From the NCBI RefSeq assembly GCF_008868175.1, contig NZ_WBKT01000049.1:1-37050 (forward strand): a stretch of 37,050 nt of DNA. Reading direction: 5' to 3'. Under the pieces are notes generated by a model. The model saw only the letters and a program-made list of their open reading frames with translations. It had not been told where the DNA came from and searched no databases. The position numbers and the translations under genes were made by a program. Origin of the DNA: Micromonospora sp. AMSO31t. Its GTDB lineage: Bacteria > Actinomycetota > Actinomycetes > Mycobacteriales > Micromonosporaceae. This document shows positions 1 through 10,537 of the stretch, piece after piece (position 1 is the first letter of the stretch; each line of letters begins with the position of its first letter).

Positions 1-22
1 CGCGCCGCGCCCCCCTTGCCGC

Positions 23-82
23 GTTGATCAAGAAGTTTGCGTCGGGAACGGGCCCGATCCAGACGCAAACCTCTTGATCAAC
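23..82. repeat. Long near-perfect palindrome downstream of dapF
   Basis: Two 21-nt arms (23-43 and 62-82) are reverse complements with a single mismatch and are separated by an 18-nt loop. The arm core is GATCAAGAAGTTTGC. A related palindrome lies at 16460-16514, so this is probably one member of a dispersed intergenic family. It sits 39 nt beyond the dapF stop on the minus strand and could act as a terminator or mRNA-end stabiliser. There is no T-tract. Confidence 0.7.
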
Positions 83-121
83 TGCGCGAGGAGCCAGGGG
101 CGCGGGGCTGCGCGGGTGGGT

Positions 122-967
122 TCAGGCCGGTAGGGCGGACGGCGTGATCTCGCCGGTGGCGACCAGGACGGCGGGGCCGGCGAGCCAGCAGGTGTCCTCG
201 GTGATCGTGATGGTGAGGCGGCCGCCGGGGACGTCGACGGTCATGGTGCCGGTCTCCCGGCCCGCGTCGCGCAGCGCCACGGCGGCGACCGCGCAGGCGC
301 CGGTCCCGCAGGAGAGCGTCTCGGCCGAGCCCCGCTCGTAGACCCGCATGAGCACGTGCCCGTCGGTGCCCTCGACCGGCTCGCCCGGGCTGATGAACTC
401 GACGTTCACCCCGGCCGGGAAGACGGACGGGTCGACGTCGGGCGCCCGGGTGAGGTCCAGGCCGCCCAGGTCCAGGCTGGCGGGCAGCGCGCAGACCAGG
501 TGCGGGTTGCCCACGTCCGCGGCGGCGCCGGTCAGGGTGAGCCCGCCCAGGGTGGCGGTGGCCGTGGCGTACAGGCGGGGGCGGCGCATCTCGACGGCGA
601 CGTCCGCCCCCTCGACCCGGGCGCGCACCAGGCCGGCCCGGGTGGCCAGCGGCACGGTCCCGCCGGACGGGGCGGCCAACCCGGTTTCCAGCAGGTAGCG
701 GACGAACACCCGGGCACCGTTGCCGCACATCTCGGCGAACGAGCCGTCGGAGTTCCAGTAGTCCATGAACCACTCGGCCTCGCCGGCCAGCGCGGCGCCG
801 TCCGGGTGCTTGGCGGCGCGTACCACGCGCAGCACACCGTCGCCGCCCAGGCCGCGCCGCCGGTCGCACAGCGCGGCGACCAGGGCGGGCGTCAGGTCGA
901 GCGCCCCGTCCGGGTCGGGCAGGATGACGAAGTCGTTGCCGGTGCCGTGGCCCTTGGTGAACTCCAC
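122..967 (-). CDS. dapF: Diaminopimelate epimerase
   Basis: Cofactor-independent epimerase converting LL- to meso-diaminopimelate for lysine and peptidoglycan synthesis; cytoplasmic. The protein is 281 aa, the usual length. It begins MEFTKGHGTGNDFVIL, typical of the family. The two catalytic cysteines are visible as Cys81 in AEMCGNGARVF and Cys220 in LSCGTGACAVA. It is the last gene of a minus-strand operon, starting 7 nt after the miaA stop. The miaA-dapF order is a common actinobacterial arrangement. The ATG start fits the conserved N-terminus. A long palindrome follows the stop. Confidence 0.97.
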   Translation of the reverse strand: MEFTKGHGTGNDFVILPDPDGALDLTPALVAALCDRRRGLGGDGVLRVVRAAKHPDGAALAGEAEWFMDYWNSDGSFAEMCGNGARVFVRYLLETGLAAPSGGTVPLATRAGLVRARVEGADVAVEMRRPRLYATATATLGGLTLTGAAADVGNPHLVCALPASLDLGGLDLTRAPDVDPSVFPAGVNVEFISPGEPVEGTDGHVLMRVYERGSAETLSCGTGACAVAAVALRDAGRETGTMTVDVPGGRLTITITEDTCWLAGPAVLVATGEITPSALPA

Positions 968-974
968 GCCCCCA

Positions 975-1880
975 TCATTCCCGATGCTCGGCGACCACCC
1001 GCAGCGCGCTGTCGAGAAACGAGGGCGAGGCCGAGTCCAGCCAGTGGATCCGCGGGTCGCGCCGGAACCAGGAGCGCTGCCGGCGGACGAACCGCCGGGT
1101 GGCCCGGACGGTCTCCTCGTGCGCCTCGGCCTCGGTCAGCTCCCCGCCCAGGAAGCGCAGCACCTGCTGGTAGCCGAGCGCCCGGCTGGCCGTCCGCCCC
1201 TCGGGCAGGCCCTCGCCGACCAGCGTCCGCGTCTCGGCGACCAGGCCGTCGGCCCACATGCGGTCCACCCGGAGCGCGATCCGCTCGTCCAGCAGCGCGG
1301 TGTCCAGGTCGACGCCGAGCTGCACCGACGGGTAGTACGGCGTCGGCGCGGGCAGCGACGCGGTGAACGGCGCGCCGGTCAGCTCGACGACCTCCAGGGC
1401 GCGGACGATGCGCCGGCCGTTGCTCGGCAGGATGCCCGCCGCGGCCACCGGGTCGGCCTCGGCGAGCCGGGCGTGCAGCGGCGCCGGGCCGACCTCGGCC
1501 AGCTCCGCCTCCAGCCGCTCCCGCACGGCCGGGTCGGTGCCGGGGAACTCGAACTGCTCCAGCACCGCCCGCACGTAGAGCCCGGAGCCGCCGACCAGCA
1601 GCGGCACCCGCCCCCGGGCCAGGATGTCGTCGACCGCCGCGCGGGCCAGCTTCTGGTATTCGGCGACGCTGGCCGGCTCGGTCACCGGCCAGATGTCGAG
1701 CAGGTGGTGCGGCACGCCCTCCCGCTCGGCCGGGGTCAGCTTGGCCGTGCCGATGTCCATGCCCCGGTAGAGCTGCATCGAGTCGGCGTTGACCACCTCG
1801 CCGTCGAGGGCGTGTGCCAGGGCGATGCTCAGCGCCGACTTGCCCGCCGCGGTCGGCCCGACCACGGCGACGACGGTCAC
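975..1880 (-). CDS. miaA: tRNA dimethylallyltransferase
   Basis: Transfers a dimethylallyl group to N6 of A37 in tRNAs reading UNN codons, the substrate for MiaB (also in this window). The protein is 301 aa. The P-loop GPTAAGKS lies at residues 8-15, followed by the typical NADSMQLYRGMDIGTAK segment and a C-terminal RRFVRRQRSWFRRD tRNA-binding region. The start chosen is GTG at 1880, which overlaps the upstream stop as GTGA. A longer in-frame extension exists but reads through the preceding gene in another frame and is not credible. It is coupled to the genes on both sides. Confidence 0.96.
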   Translation of the reverse strand: MTVVAVVGPTAAGKSALSIALAHALDGEVVNADSMQLYRGMDIGTAKLTPAEREGVPHHLLDIWPVTEPASVAEYQKLARAAVDDILARGRVPLLVGGSGLYVRAVLEQFEFPGTDPAVRERLEAELAEVGPAPLHARLAEADPVAAAGILPSNGRRIVRALEVVELTGAPFTASLPAPTPYYPSVQLGVDLDTALLDERIALRVDRMWADGLVAETRTLVGEGLPEGRTASRALGYQQVLRFLGGELTEAEAHEETVRATRRFVRRQRSWFRRDPRIHWLDSASPSFLDSALRVVAEHRE

Positions 1881-2596
1881 GCCTTCTCCCAGTTGGCCAC
1901 GAAGTAGGCAACGCCGTAGGGGGCCCGGTGGTAGCTGACGTCGCCGCGCCAGTCGCCGCCCGCCGCCCGGGCCGCGCCGGCCAGCACCTGCCACGGCGCC
2001 CGCCCGGCGACCCTCAGCTCCGCCGACAGCGCCGGGTCCAGGCCGAGCAGGGCCGCCGCGTCCGCGCCGGCCAAGGCGCGGGCAACCCCCTCGTCGTACG
2101 CGGGCGCGCGCGGGTCGTCGTAGCCGGGCGCCTTGACGCCCCGGCAGGCCGACCCGTCCCCGAGCACCAGCAGCGCGGTCCGCTCGTGCGGCTCGGCGAC
2201 CAGCTCCGCGCCGAGGGCGGCGCACTCGGCCGGGGACGCGTCGCCGGCGACCGCCCGGGCCAGCCGGGGCAGCTCCGTCCCGGACCGGTTCACCAGCCAG
2301 GCGCCGATGGTCAGGCTCAGCGGCAGGCGGTCGCTCCCGGCGCAGTTGACCTTCCAGAGCCGCACGTGCCGGTCCAGCCCGTACGGGCGCAGCGAGCCGT
2401 GGTCGGCGCTGCCGAACCGCTCCGTCTCCGGCCCGGCGCCGAGCAGCAGGATCACCTCGGGATCGGCGGCGAGCAGCCGGGCCACGGCCGCGTCGGCGGC
2501 GGCGCGGAGGTCGTCCAGCTCGGGCGCGGCGGCGCCGGCCAGCTCGGGCACGATCAGGGGCGGGTGGGGGCAGACGGCGGCGGCGACCAGGGACAC
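1877..2596 (-). CDS. Class III extradiol dioxygenase-like protein
   Basis: A 239-aa protein of the LigB-like class III extradiol dioxygenase superfamily, seen in many actinobacteria next to miaA. It begins MSLVAAAVCPHPPLIVPEL. The CPHPP motif supplies the N-terminal metal-type histidine region, and ALLVLGDGSACRG follows near the middle. The real substrate is unknown, and the catalytic role is inferred from the fold only. GTG start at 2596; the stop overlaps the miaA start by 4 nt, so it is the first gene of a three-gene operon with miaA and dapF. It is divergent from the DUF349 gene across about 200 nt. Confidence 0.85.
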   Translation of the reverse strand: MSLVAAAVCPHPPLIVPELAGAAAPELDDLRAAADAAVARLLAADPEVILLLGAGPETERFGSADHGSLRPYGLDRHVRLWKVNCAGSDRLPLSLTIGAWLVNRSGTELPRLARAVAGDASPAECAALGAELVAEPHERTALLVLGDGSACRGVKAPGYDDPRAPAYDEGVARALAGADAAALLGLDPALSAELRVAGRAPWQVLAGAARAAGGDWRGDVSYHRAPYGVAYFVANWEKA

Positions 2597-2798
2597 GGCA
2601 CCAACCTATCCGTATCCCCCGGTGCGTCCCCGCGCCGATCCGGTCATCGAGGCGCTACGACACCGTATGGTCACGGTCGACGACAGGCGCTCGACACGGA
2701 CCGGGTCGGACCTGTGACAATGCCGGGAGAACTTTGCTGCGCCGTGGCGGCGATCGCGGGAGGTGTCCCGTCGACGCCGGGAGAACGAGGATGGGCAC

Positions 2799-4007
2799 AT
2801 GAGCGACTGGACTGCCTTCGGACGGGTGGACGAGGACGGCACCGTCTACGTCAAGACCGCCGAGGGCGAGCGGGTGGTCGGATCCTGGCAGGCGGGGGCA
2901 CCGGAGGAAGGGCTCGCCCATTTCGCCCGGCGCTTCGCCGACCTGGTGACGGAGGTGGACCTGACCGAGGCCCGGCTCAACTCCGGCGCGGCGGACGCCG
3001 GCCACTCGCTGACCACGATCCGGCGGATCCGCGCCTCGCTGGCCGAGGCGCACGTCGTCGGTGACATCGACGCCCTGGCCGCCCGCCTGGACAAGCTCGC
3101 CACGGTGGCCGAGGAGAAGGCCGGCGAGGCCCGCGCCGCCCGCGACGCCGCCCGCGGCGAGGCCCTCGCGCGCAAGACCGCCCTGGTCGAGGAGGCGGAG
3201 AAGCTGGCCGCCGAGTCGACCGGCTGGAAGACCGCCGGCGACCGGCTCAAGGAGATCCTCGACGAGTGGAAGACCATCCGCGGGGTCGACAAGAAGGCCG
3301 ACGGTGAGCTGTGGAAGCGGTTCGCCGCCGCGCGGGACGGCTTCACCCGCCGCCGCGGCGCCCACTTCGCCTCCCTGGACCAGCAGCGCAAGCAGGCGCA
3401 GGGGGTCAAGGAGGAGCTGGTCGCCGAGGCCGAGAAGCTCAAGGAGTCGACCGACTGGGGCACCACGGCCAACCAGCTCAAGGACCTCATGGCCCAGTGG
3501 AAGGCCGCGCCGCGCGCCTCCAAGGAGGCCGAGCAGAAGCTCTGGGAACGGTTCCGGGCGGCGCAGGACGGCTTCTTCACCCGCCGCAGTGAGGTCTTCT
3601 CGGCGCGCGACAACGAGCAGCGCGCCAACCTGGAGCGCAAGCAGGCCCTGCTCGCCGAGGCCGAGGCGCTCGACGTCGACGGCGACCCGAAGGGCGCCCA
3701 GGCGAAGCTGCGGGAGATCCAGGCGCAGTGGCACGAGGCCGGCCGGGTGCCGCGCGAGGCGGCCGCCGGGCTGGAGCGCCGGCTGCGGGCCATCGACGAC
3801 AAGGTCCGCGAGGTCATGGACTCGGCGTGGCGGCGCACCTCCAAGGAGGACAACCCGCTCCTGGCCCAGATGCGGAGCCAGGTCGCCGAGGCCGAGGACC
3901 GGCTGGCCCGGGCGCAGGCGGCCGGCGACGCCCGCCGGATCAAGGAGGCCGAGCAGGCGCTCGCCTCGAAGCGGCAGTTCCTCCAGCTGGCCGAGCAGGC
4001 CGGCTGA
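2799..4007 (+). CDS. DUF349 domain protein with three repeats
   Basis: A 402-aa, highly charged and mostly helical cytoplasmic protein. The N-terminal ~60 residues (MSDWTAFGRVDEDGTVYVKT) are a small beta-type domain. Three DUF349 repeats follow, each with the pattern AEKL..STDW......LK.L...WK......K..E..LW.RF..A.D.F..RR. The C-terminal part is a Lys/Glu/Ala-rich coiled coil. The molecular role of DUF349 is not settled. The start chosen is ATG 2799 because it is preceded by GAGG at 2787-2790; an upstream in-frame ATG would add 12 residues without a good site. Long opposite-strand ORFs here are artefacts of the biased codons. A terminator follows. Confidence 0.9.
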   Translation: MSDWTAFGRVDEDGTVYVKTAEGERVVGSWQAGAPEEGLAHFARRFADLVTEVDLTEARLNSGAADAGHSLTTIRRIRASLAEAHVVGDIDALAARLDKLATVAEEKAGEARAARDAARGEALARKTALVEEAEKLAAESTGWKTAGDRLKEILDEWKTIRGVDKKADGELWKRFAAARDGFTRRRGAHFASLDQQRKQAQGVKEELVAEAEKLKESTDWGTTANQLKDLMAQWKAAPRASKEAEQKLWERFRAAQDGFFTRRSEVFSARDNEQRANLERKQALLAEAEALDVDGDPKGAQAKLREIQAQWHEAGRVPREAAAGLERRLRAIDDKVREVMDSAWRRTSKEDNPLLAQMRSQVAEAEDRLARAQAAGDARRIKEAEQALASKRQFLQLAEQAG

Positions 4008-4020
4008 GCCCCAGCTTTCA

Positions 4021-4064
4021 CCGGAAGAGCCGCCGTCCCGGTCCCGGGACCGGGGGCTCTTCCG
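4021..4064 (+). terminator. Hairpin terminator after the DUF349 gene
   Basis: GGAAGAGCC (4023-4031) pairs perfectly with GGCTCTTCC (4055-4063), with a GC-rich loop containing a further GTCCCGGGAC palindrome. It starts 14 nt after the stop codon. No long T-run, as is usual at this GC content. Confidence 0.75.
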
Positions 4065-5962
<1,898 letters not shown>

Positions 5963-5969
5963 GAGCACG

Positions 5970-6003
5970 ACGGCCGGGGCCGCCACGGGGCGGTCCCGGC
6001 CGT
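5970..6003. terminator. Bidirectional terminator between cellulase and miaB
   Basis: 15-nt arms (5970-5984 and 5989-6003) pair with one G.T-type mismatch around a 4-nt loop ACGG. It lies in the 51-nt gap between convergent genes and could serve both. Confidence 0.8.
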
Positions 6004-6013
6004 CCGCGGTCGG

Positions 6014-7513
6014 TCAGCGGGCGGCGCAGCCGCCGGTGGGGGCGGGCGCCGCGGCCGGCGCGCCGATCGTCGGCAGCCCGAGCAGCACCCCGGGGGTACG
6101 CGGGGCGCGCCCCGCCTCGGCCGCGTCACCGGCCCGGGTACGCCGGTGCGACAGCGGCTCGCCGTCGGCGTTGAGGTGGTGCGGGGCGGCGTAGGTGACC
6201 GTGGTGTGCACGATGTCGCCCGGGCGGATCTGCCCGGCCAGGCTGCCCGCGTCGAAGTGGACGAGGCGGCCGTCGCGGGCGCGGCCGGACATCCGGCCGG
6301 TGCGCTCGTCCTTGCGTCCCTCGCCGACCGCGACGAGCACCTCGACGGTCTCCCCGACCAGCTTCCGGTTCTCCGCCCAGGTGATCTCCTCCACGCAGGC
6401 GATCAACCGCTCGTACCGCTCCTGCACGACCTGCTTGGGCAGCTGGCCGTCCATCGTCGCGGCCGGCGTGCCGGGGCGCTTCGAGTACTGGAACGTGAAC
6501 GCCGACGAGAAGCGCGCCTCGCGGACCACGTCGAGGGTCTTCTCGAAGTCGCCGTCGGTCTCGCCGGGGAACCCGACGATGATGTCGGTGGTGATCGCCG
6601 CGTCGGGCATCGAGGCCCGGACCTTCTCGATGATCCCCAGGTACTTCTCCGACCGGTACGAGCGGCGCATCGCCCGCAGCACGTCGTCCGAGCCGGACTG
6701 CAGCGGCATGTGCAGCGAGTGGCAGATATTCGGCGTCTCGGCCATCGCGGCGATCACGTCGTCGGTGAAGTCCTTCGGGTGGGGGCTGGTGAACCGGACC
6801 CGCTCCAGGCCGTCGATGTCGCCGCAGGCCCGCAGCAGCTTGCCGAAGGCGTACCGGTCACCGAACTCCACGCCGTAGGAGTTGACGTTCTGGCCGAGCA
6901 GGGTCACCTCCAGCACGCCCTCGTCGACCAGGGCGCGCACCTCGGAGAGGATGTCTCCGGGGCGGCGGTCCTTCTCCTTGCCGCGCAGGGAGGGCACGAT
7001 GCAGAACGTGCAGGTGTTGTTGCAGCCCACCGAGATCGACACCCAGCCGGCGTACGTGGACTCGCGCCGGGTCGGCAGCGTGGACGGGAACACGTCGAGG
7101 GATTCGAGGATCTCCACCTCGGCGGCGGTGTTGTGCCGGGCCCGCTCCAGCAGCACCGGCAGCGAGCCGATGTTGTGCGTGCCGAAGACCACGTCCACCC
7201 AGGGCGCCTTGCGGACGATCTCGCCGCGGTCCTTCTGGGCCAGGCAGCCGCCGACCGCGATCTGCATCTCCGGGTGCCGGTCCTTCACGGGGCGCAGATG
7301 TCCCAGGTTGCCGTAGAGCCGGTTGTCGGCGTTCTCCCGGACGGCGCAGGTATTGAACACCACCACGTCGGGCTGCTCGTCGGCCTCGGCGGCACGCACG
7401 TAACCGGCCTGTTCGAGCAGGCCGGAAATGCGCTCGGAGTCGTGCACGTTCATCTGGCAGCCGTACGTGCGCACCTGGTAGGTGCGCGGGCTGCCCGCGG
7501 CTGCGGTAGTCAT
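6014..7513 (-). CDS. miaB: tRNA-2-methylthio-N6-dimethylallyladenosine synthase
   Basis: Radical-SAM methylthiotransferase acting on i6A37 of tRNA, downstream of MiaA. The protein is 499 aa. The N-terminal UPF0004 domain starts [19 protein letters not shown] and contains [10 protein letters not shown] and VGGCLAQKD, giving three cysteines for the auxiliary cluster. The radical-SAM motif is [12 protein letters not shown] (CxxxCxxC). A TRAM domain follows, then a non-conserved Ala/Pro-rich tail of about 40 residues ending GGCAAR. The start is ATG 7513 ([14 protein letters not shown]); the longer frame upstream is noncoding and crosses other genes. Appears to be its own transcription unit. Confidence 0.96.
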   Translation of the reverse strand: MTTAAAGSPRTYQVRTYGCQMNVHDSERISGLLEQAGYVRAAEADEQPDVVVFNTCAVRENADNRLYGNLGHLRPVKDRHPEMQIAVGGCLAQKDRGEIVRKAPWVDVVFGTHNIGSLPVLLERARHNTAAEVEILESLDVFPSTLPTRRESTYAGWVSISVGCNNTCTFCIVPSLRGKEKDRRPGDILSEVRALVDEGVLEVTLLGQNVNSYGVEFGDRYAFGKLLRACGDIDGLERVRFTSPHPKDFTDDVIAAMAETPNICHSLHMPLQSGSDDVLRAMRRSYRSEKYLGIIEKVRASMPDAAITTDIIVGFPGETDGDFEKTLDVVREARFSSAFTFQYSKRPGTPAATMDGQLPKQVVQERYERLIACVEEITWAENRKLVGETVEVLVAVGEGRKDERTGRMSGRARDGRLVHFDAGSLAGQIRPGDIVHTTVTYAAPHHLNADGEPLSHRRTRAGDAAEAGRAPRTPGVLLGLPTIGAPAAAPAPTGGCAAR

Positions 7514-7565
7514 GACCCGGACAGCGTATCCGGGCCGAGTTGGTCGGACCGAACGAGGAGGAGCC

Positions 7566-7790
7566 GTGTGCCGGAGCATCAAGACCCTGCGTGAGCCGTA
7601 CGTCCCGGTGGTGACCGAGGAGGACATCCGGGCGGCCGCGCTGCAGTACGTCCGGAAGATCTCCGGGTTCCGCGCCCCCGCGGCGCACAACGCCGCCGCG
7701 TTCGACTCGGCGGTCGACGCCGTGGCGGCGGCCACCGCCACCCTGTTGGACCAGCTCGTGGTCAGGGGCCAGCAGCCGGCGGCCCGCTGA
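7566..7790 (+). CDS. DUF2277 family small protein
   Basis: A 74-aa protein beginning [20 protein letters not shown], then [14 protein letters not shown], which is characteristic of the DUF2277 family (CRxIxxL at the N-terminus, then a helical AALQYVRK segment). Function unknown. The start is GTG 7566, placed 4 nt after a strong AGGAGG (7556-7561). It is divergent from miaB, with about 52 nt between the starts, and is followed by a hairpin shared with the convergent gene. Confidence 0.88.
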   Translation: MCRSIKTLREPYVPVVTEEDIRAAALQYVRKISGFRAPAAHNAAAFDSAVDAVAAATATLLDQLVVRGQQPAAR

Positions 7791-7805
7791 CTCTGCCCGG
7801 GCCGC

Positions 7806-7835
7806 CCCTCGCCGCCCGTCAGGCGGCGGCGAGGG
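7806..7835. terminator. Hairpin between convergent genes
   Basis: CCCTCGCCGCC (7806-7816) pairs perfectly with GGCGGCGAGGG (7825-7835). The right arm overlaps the last codons of the minus-strand gene ending at 7819. Confidence 0.65.
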
Positions 7836-8298
7836 CCGGGGCGACCGAGTCGGGGGCCCAGCGGGAGCGGTGGCACTGCGACCAGCCGCGGCAGCGGGGG
7901 TCCGCCACGGTGCAGAGCCGCTGGTCGCTGAGGACCTCGCCGTCGTCGGTCTCGACCACGTCGAAGTGCACCGGGCGGATCGTGCCGTCCGGGGCGACCA
8001 GCAGGTGCCGCCCGGCGTCGAGGGTGTCGTCGCGCATCAGGCAGTTGCGGTCCAGCAGCCGGGCCAGCGCCGCGATGCTGGGCAGCTCGGGCAGGCGCTC
8101 GGGCACCCCGTAACAGTCGACCACGGTCCCGTACGCCCCGGGCGCCTCCCAGACGTCGCAGACCACCGCGTACGCGGGGAGTCGGGCCGGGTCGGCGACG
8201 GCGAGGGGCATCACCACCCGGCCGAGCGCCTCGGCCAGCGCCGGGTAGACCTCCACGGGCGCCGCGCCGTCGATTCTCCAGTTCCACAGCTCGGTCAT
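7819..8298 (-). CDS. Conserved hypothetical protein
   Basis: A 159-aa protein that I do not recognise, beginning [20 protein letters not shown]. It is acidic, with no signal peptide or membrane segment. Four cysteines lie in the C-terminal half, including [19 protein letters not shown], which might bind metal or form disulfides. The start is ATG 8298, supported by GAGGAGG 5-11 nt upstream. The next minus-strand gene upstream is selD, but 239 nt separate them, so co-transcription is uncertain. Composition and codon use match the neighbours. Confidence 0.7.
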   Translation of the reverse strand: MTELWNWRIDGAAPVEVYPALAEALGRVVMPLAVADPARLPAYAVVCDVWEAPGAYGTVVDCYGVPERLPELPSIAALARLLDRNCLMRDDTLDAGRHLLVAPDGTIRPVHFDVVETDDGEVLSDQRLCTVADPRCRGWSQCHRSRWAPDSVAPALAAA

Positions 8299-8537
8299 GC
8301 CGCCTCCTCGCTGCGCTCGTCCCACCGGCCTCCGGATCGGGCCTTACTGACGATGGTGGGGTGCTTTTGACCTCAGCCGGGCGCAAGTTACCGGTCTGTG
8401 ACCATTCCGGGCAGAATTTCCCGGGGCGACCTGGCCCAGAGTAGCGGGAAGGTGACAGTTTATCGGGTATGGTGCCGGGTTCGCGACAGCGAATCACCGA
8501 GTTGTGGTGACGGATTCGCGAATGCCGGCGCGGGTTT

Positions 8538-9527
8538 TCAGCGCACCCGGATCAGGTGGTCGCTCGCCGGCAGCAGTTCGCCGACCACCGTGCCGCCCGG
8601 CACCTCGCCCGCCACCAGCAGCCCACCCGAGGTCTGCGCGTCGGCCAGCAGCAGCCGCTCCCCCTCGTCGGCCCCGCCGAAATCCGTCCACGGGGTCACC
8701 CAGTCCAGGTTGCGCCGCGTGCCGCCGCTGACGAAGCCGTCGCGCAGCGCCTCCCGGGCGCCGGGCAGGTAGGGCACCGCGGCCGCGTCGATCGCCACGG
8801 TCAGCCGGCTGGCCCGGGCCAGCTTCGAGGCATGCCCGAGCAGCCCGAACCCGGTCACGTCGGTGCCGCAGCGGACCCCCGCCGCGACGGCCGCGCGGGC
8901 CGCGTCCCGATTCAGCCGGGCCATCGAGGCGACCGCCTCCGGGAACCGCTCCCCGGTGCGCTTGTGCCGGGTGTTCAGCACCCCGACGCCGAGCGGCTTG
9001 GTCAGCGACAGCGGCAGGCCGGCCCGGCCGGCGTCCAGGGTGATCAGCTCCTCGGGCCGGACCACCCCGGTGACGGCCAGGCCGTACTTCGGGCCGTCGT
9101 CGTCGACGCTGTGCCCGCCGGCCAGGTGGCAGCCGGCCACCCGGGCCACGTCCTGGCCGCCGCGCAGCACCTCCCGGGCCAGCTCCAGCGGCAGCACCTC
9201 GCGCGGCCAGCAGAGCAGGTTGAGCGCGACCAGCGGGGTGCCGCCCATGGCGTACACGTCGGAGAGCGCGTTGGCGGCGGCGATGCGCCCCCAGTCGTAG
9301 GCGTCGTCGACCACCGGGGTGAAGAAGTCCGCGGTGCTGACCAGGCCGGTGCGTTCGTCCAGCCGGACCACCGCGGCGTCGTCGCCGTGGTCCAGACCCA
9401 CCAGCAGCTCGGCGGCGCCGACGGCCGGGGCCAGCCCGGCCACCATCGTCTCCAGCTCACCCGGCGGGATCTTGCAGGCGCACCCGCCGCCACGGGCGTA
9501 ATCGGTCAGCCGGACGGGGTCTGTCAT
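8538..9527 (-). CDS. selD: Selenide, water dikinase
   Basis: Makes selenophosphate from selenide and ATP, the selenium donor for selenocysteine and selenouridine. The protein is 329 aa. The N-terminal [20 protein letters not shown] matches the active-site loop of SelD. Cys16 aligns with E. coli Cys17 and Lys19 with Lys20, so this is the cysteine rather than the selenocysteine form. Other family features are [23 protein letters not shown] and [13 protein letters not shown]. The start is ATG 9527. No selA, selB or selC lies in the window. It is divergent from the glu operon. Confidence 0.95.
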   Translation of the reverse strand: MTDPVRLTDYARGGGCACKIPPGELETMVAGLAPAVGAAELLVGLDHGDDAAVVRLDERTGLVSTADFFTPVVDDAYDWGRIAAANALSDVYAMGGTPLVALNLLCWPREVLPLELAREVLRGGQDVARVAGCHLAGGHSVDDDGPKYGLAVTGVVRPEELITLDAGRAGLPLSLTKPLGVGVLNTRHKRTGERFPEAVASMARLNRDAARAAVAAGVRCGTDVTGFGLLGHASKLARASRLTVAIDAAAVPYLPGAREALRDGFVSGGTRRNLDWVTPWTDFGGADEGERLLLADAQTSGGLLVAGEVPGGTVVGELLPASDHLIRVR

Positions 9528-9609
9528 CCCCACATGATCGCCGTGGACCGGCGGGGCCGCCACCCGGACGCCCCGTTCGGTGACGGAATTCGGACGCACG
9601 GGTACGGCC

Positions 9610-9673
9610 GTGACCGGTGTTACCGCTCCGTGACCATTCGAGTTGCGTTCTGCCACATCACGCCGCCTACAGT
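9610..9673 (+). promoter_or_regulatory. Possible GlnR-like boxes and promoter of the glu operon
   Basis: GTnAC pentamers occur at 9610 (GTGAC), 9619 (GTTAC) and 9630 (GTGAC). The last two are exactly 11 nt apart (GTTAC-N6-GTGAC) and are followed after 6 nt by AGTTG. This resembles the GTnAC-N6-GAAAC spacing of actinobacterial GlnR sites but lacks the AAAC half. A weak -35 TTGCGT (9643-9648) and -10 TACAGT (9668-9673) with a 19-nt spacer lie downstream. Confidence 0.35.
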
Positions 9674-9733
9674 GGCCCAACCAGGGGTCTCGCGACCCCG
9701 CTTTCCGTACGGACGACAGGGACGGTGGACGAC

Positions 9734-10480
9734 GTGACGACGGGCGAACCGCTGATCGTGCTGGACGGGGTGAACAAGTGGTTCGGCCCGCTGCACGTGC
9801 TGGACGACGTCTCGCTCTCCGTCGGCAGGGGCGAGGTGGTCGTGGTCATCGGCCCGTCCGGCTCCGGCAAGTCGACGCTCTGCCGGGCGATCAACCGGCT
9901 GGAGCCGATCAACTCGGGCACCATCACCTTCGACGGCGCCCCGCTGCCGGCCGAGGGCAAGGCGCTGGCCAAGCTGCGCAGCGAGGTCGGCATGGTGTTC
10001 CAGTCGTTCAACCTCTTCGCGCACAAGACCATCCTGGAGAACGTCACCCTCGGCCCGGTGAAGGTGCGCCGCGAGAAGCCGGCCGCCGCCCGCGAGCGCG
10101 GCCTGGCCCTGCTCGACCGGGTGGGCATCGCCAACCAGGCGGACAAGTACCCGGCGCAGCTCTCCGGCGGCCAGCAGCAGCGGGCGGCGATCGCCCGCGC
10201 GCTGGCCATGCAGCCCAAGGCGATGCTCTTCGACGAGCCCACCAGCGCGCTCGACCCGGAGATGGTCGGCGAGGTGCTGGAGGTGATGACCTCGCTGGCC
10301 CGCGACGGCATGACCATGGTCGTGGTCACCCACGAGATGGGCTTCGCCCGGCACGCGGCCAACCGGGTCGTCTTCATGGCCGACGGCCAGTTGGTCGAGG
10401 AGGCCCCGCCAACGGAGTTCTTCGCGAACCCGCGCAGCGAGCGGGCCCGGGACTTCCTGTCCAAGATCCTCACGCACTGA
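9734..10480 (+). CDS. gluA: Glutamate/polar amino acid ABC transporter ATPase
   Basis: Cytoplasmic ATPase of a PAAT-family importer, 248 aa. Walker A is GPSGSGKST (about residues 40-48), the Q-loop is VFQSFNLF, the signature is LSGGQQQR, Walker B is AMLFDEP, and the H-loop is VVVTHEMG. Two GTG starts are possible (9725 and 9734). I prefer 9734 because the purine-rich GGTGG is then correctly spaced; the other would add three residues. It is the first gene of gluABCD and is followed after about 57 nt by the binding protein. Glutamate as substrate is inferred from overall similarity to actinobacterial GluA and from the gene order. Confidence 0.93.
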   Translation: MTTGEPLIVLDGVNKWFGPLHVLDDVSLSVGRGEVVVVIGPSGSGKSTLCRAINRLEPINSGTITFDGAPLPAEGKALAKLRSEVGMVFQSFNLFAHKTILENVTLGPVKVRREKPAAARERGLALLDRVGIANQADKYPAQLSGGQQQRAAIARALAMQPKAMLFDEPTSALDPEMVGEVLEVMTSLARDGMTMVVVTHEMGFARHAANRVVFMADGQLVEEAPPTEFFANPRSERARDFLSKILTH

Positions 10481-10537
10481 GCGTCCGTAGTTGGAGTGCG
10501 CCGTCCCCCGGTGGCTCCGTCGTAGAAGGAGATGAGT

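Noticed and set aside
8480..8523. Small palindromes TTCGC-N4-GCGAA (8480-8493) and ATTCGCGAAT (8514-8523) downstream of selD
   Set aside because: Short, close to what is expected by chance in this composition, and not at a clear promoter; possibly part of a terminator but too weak to call.
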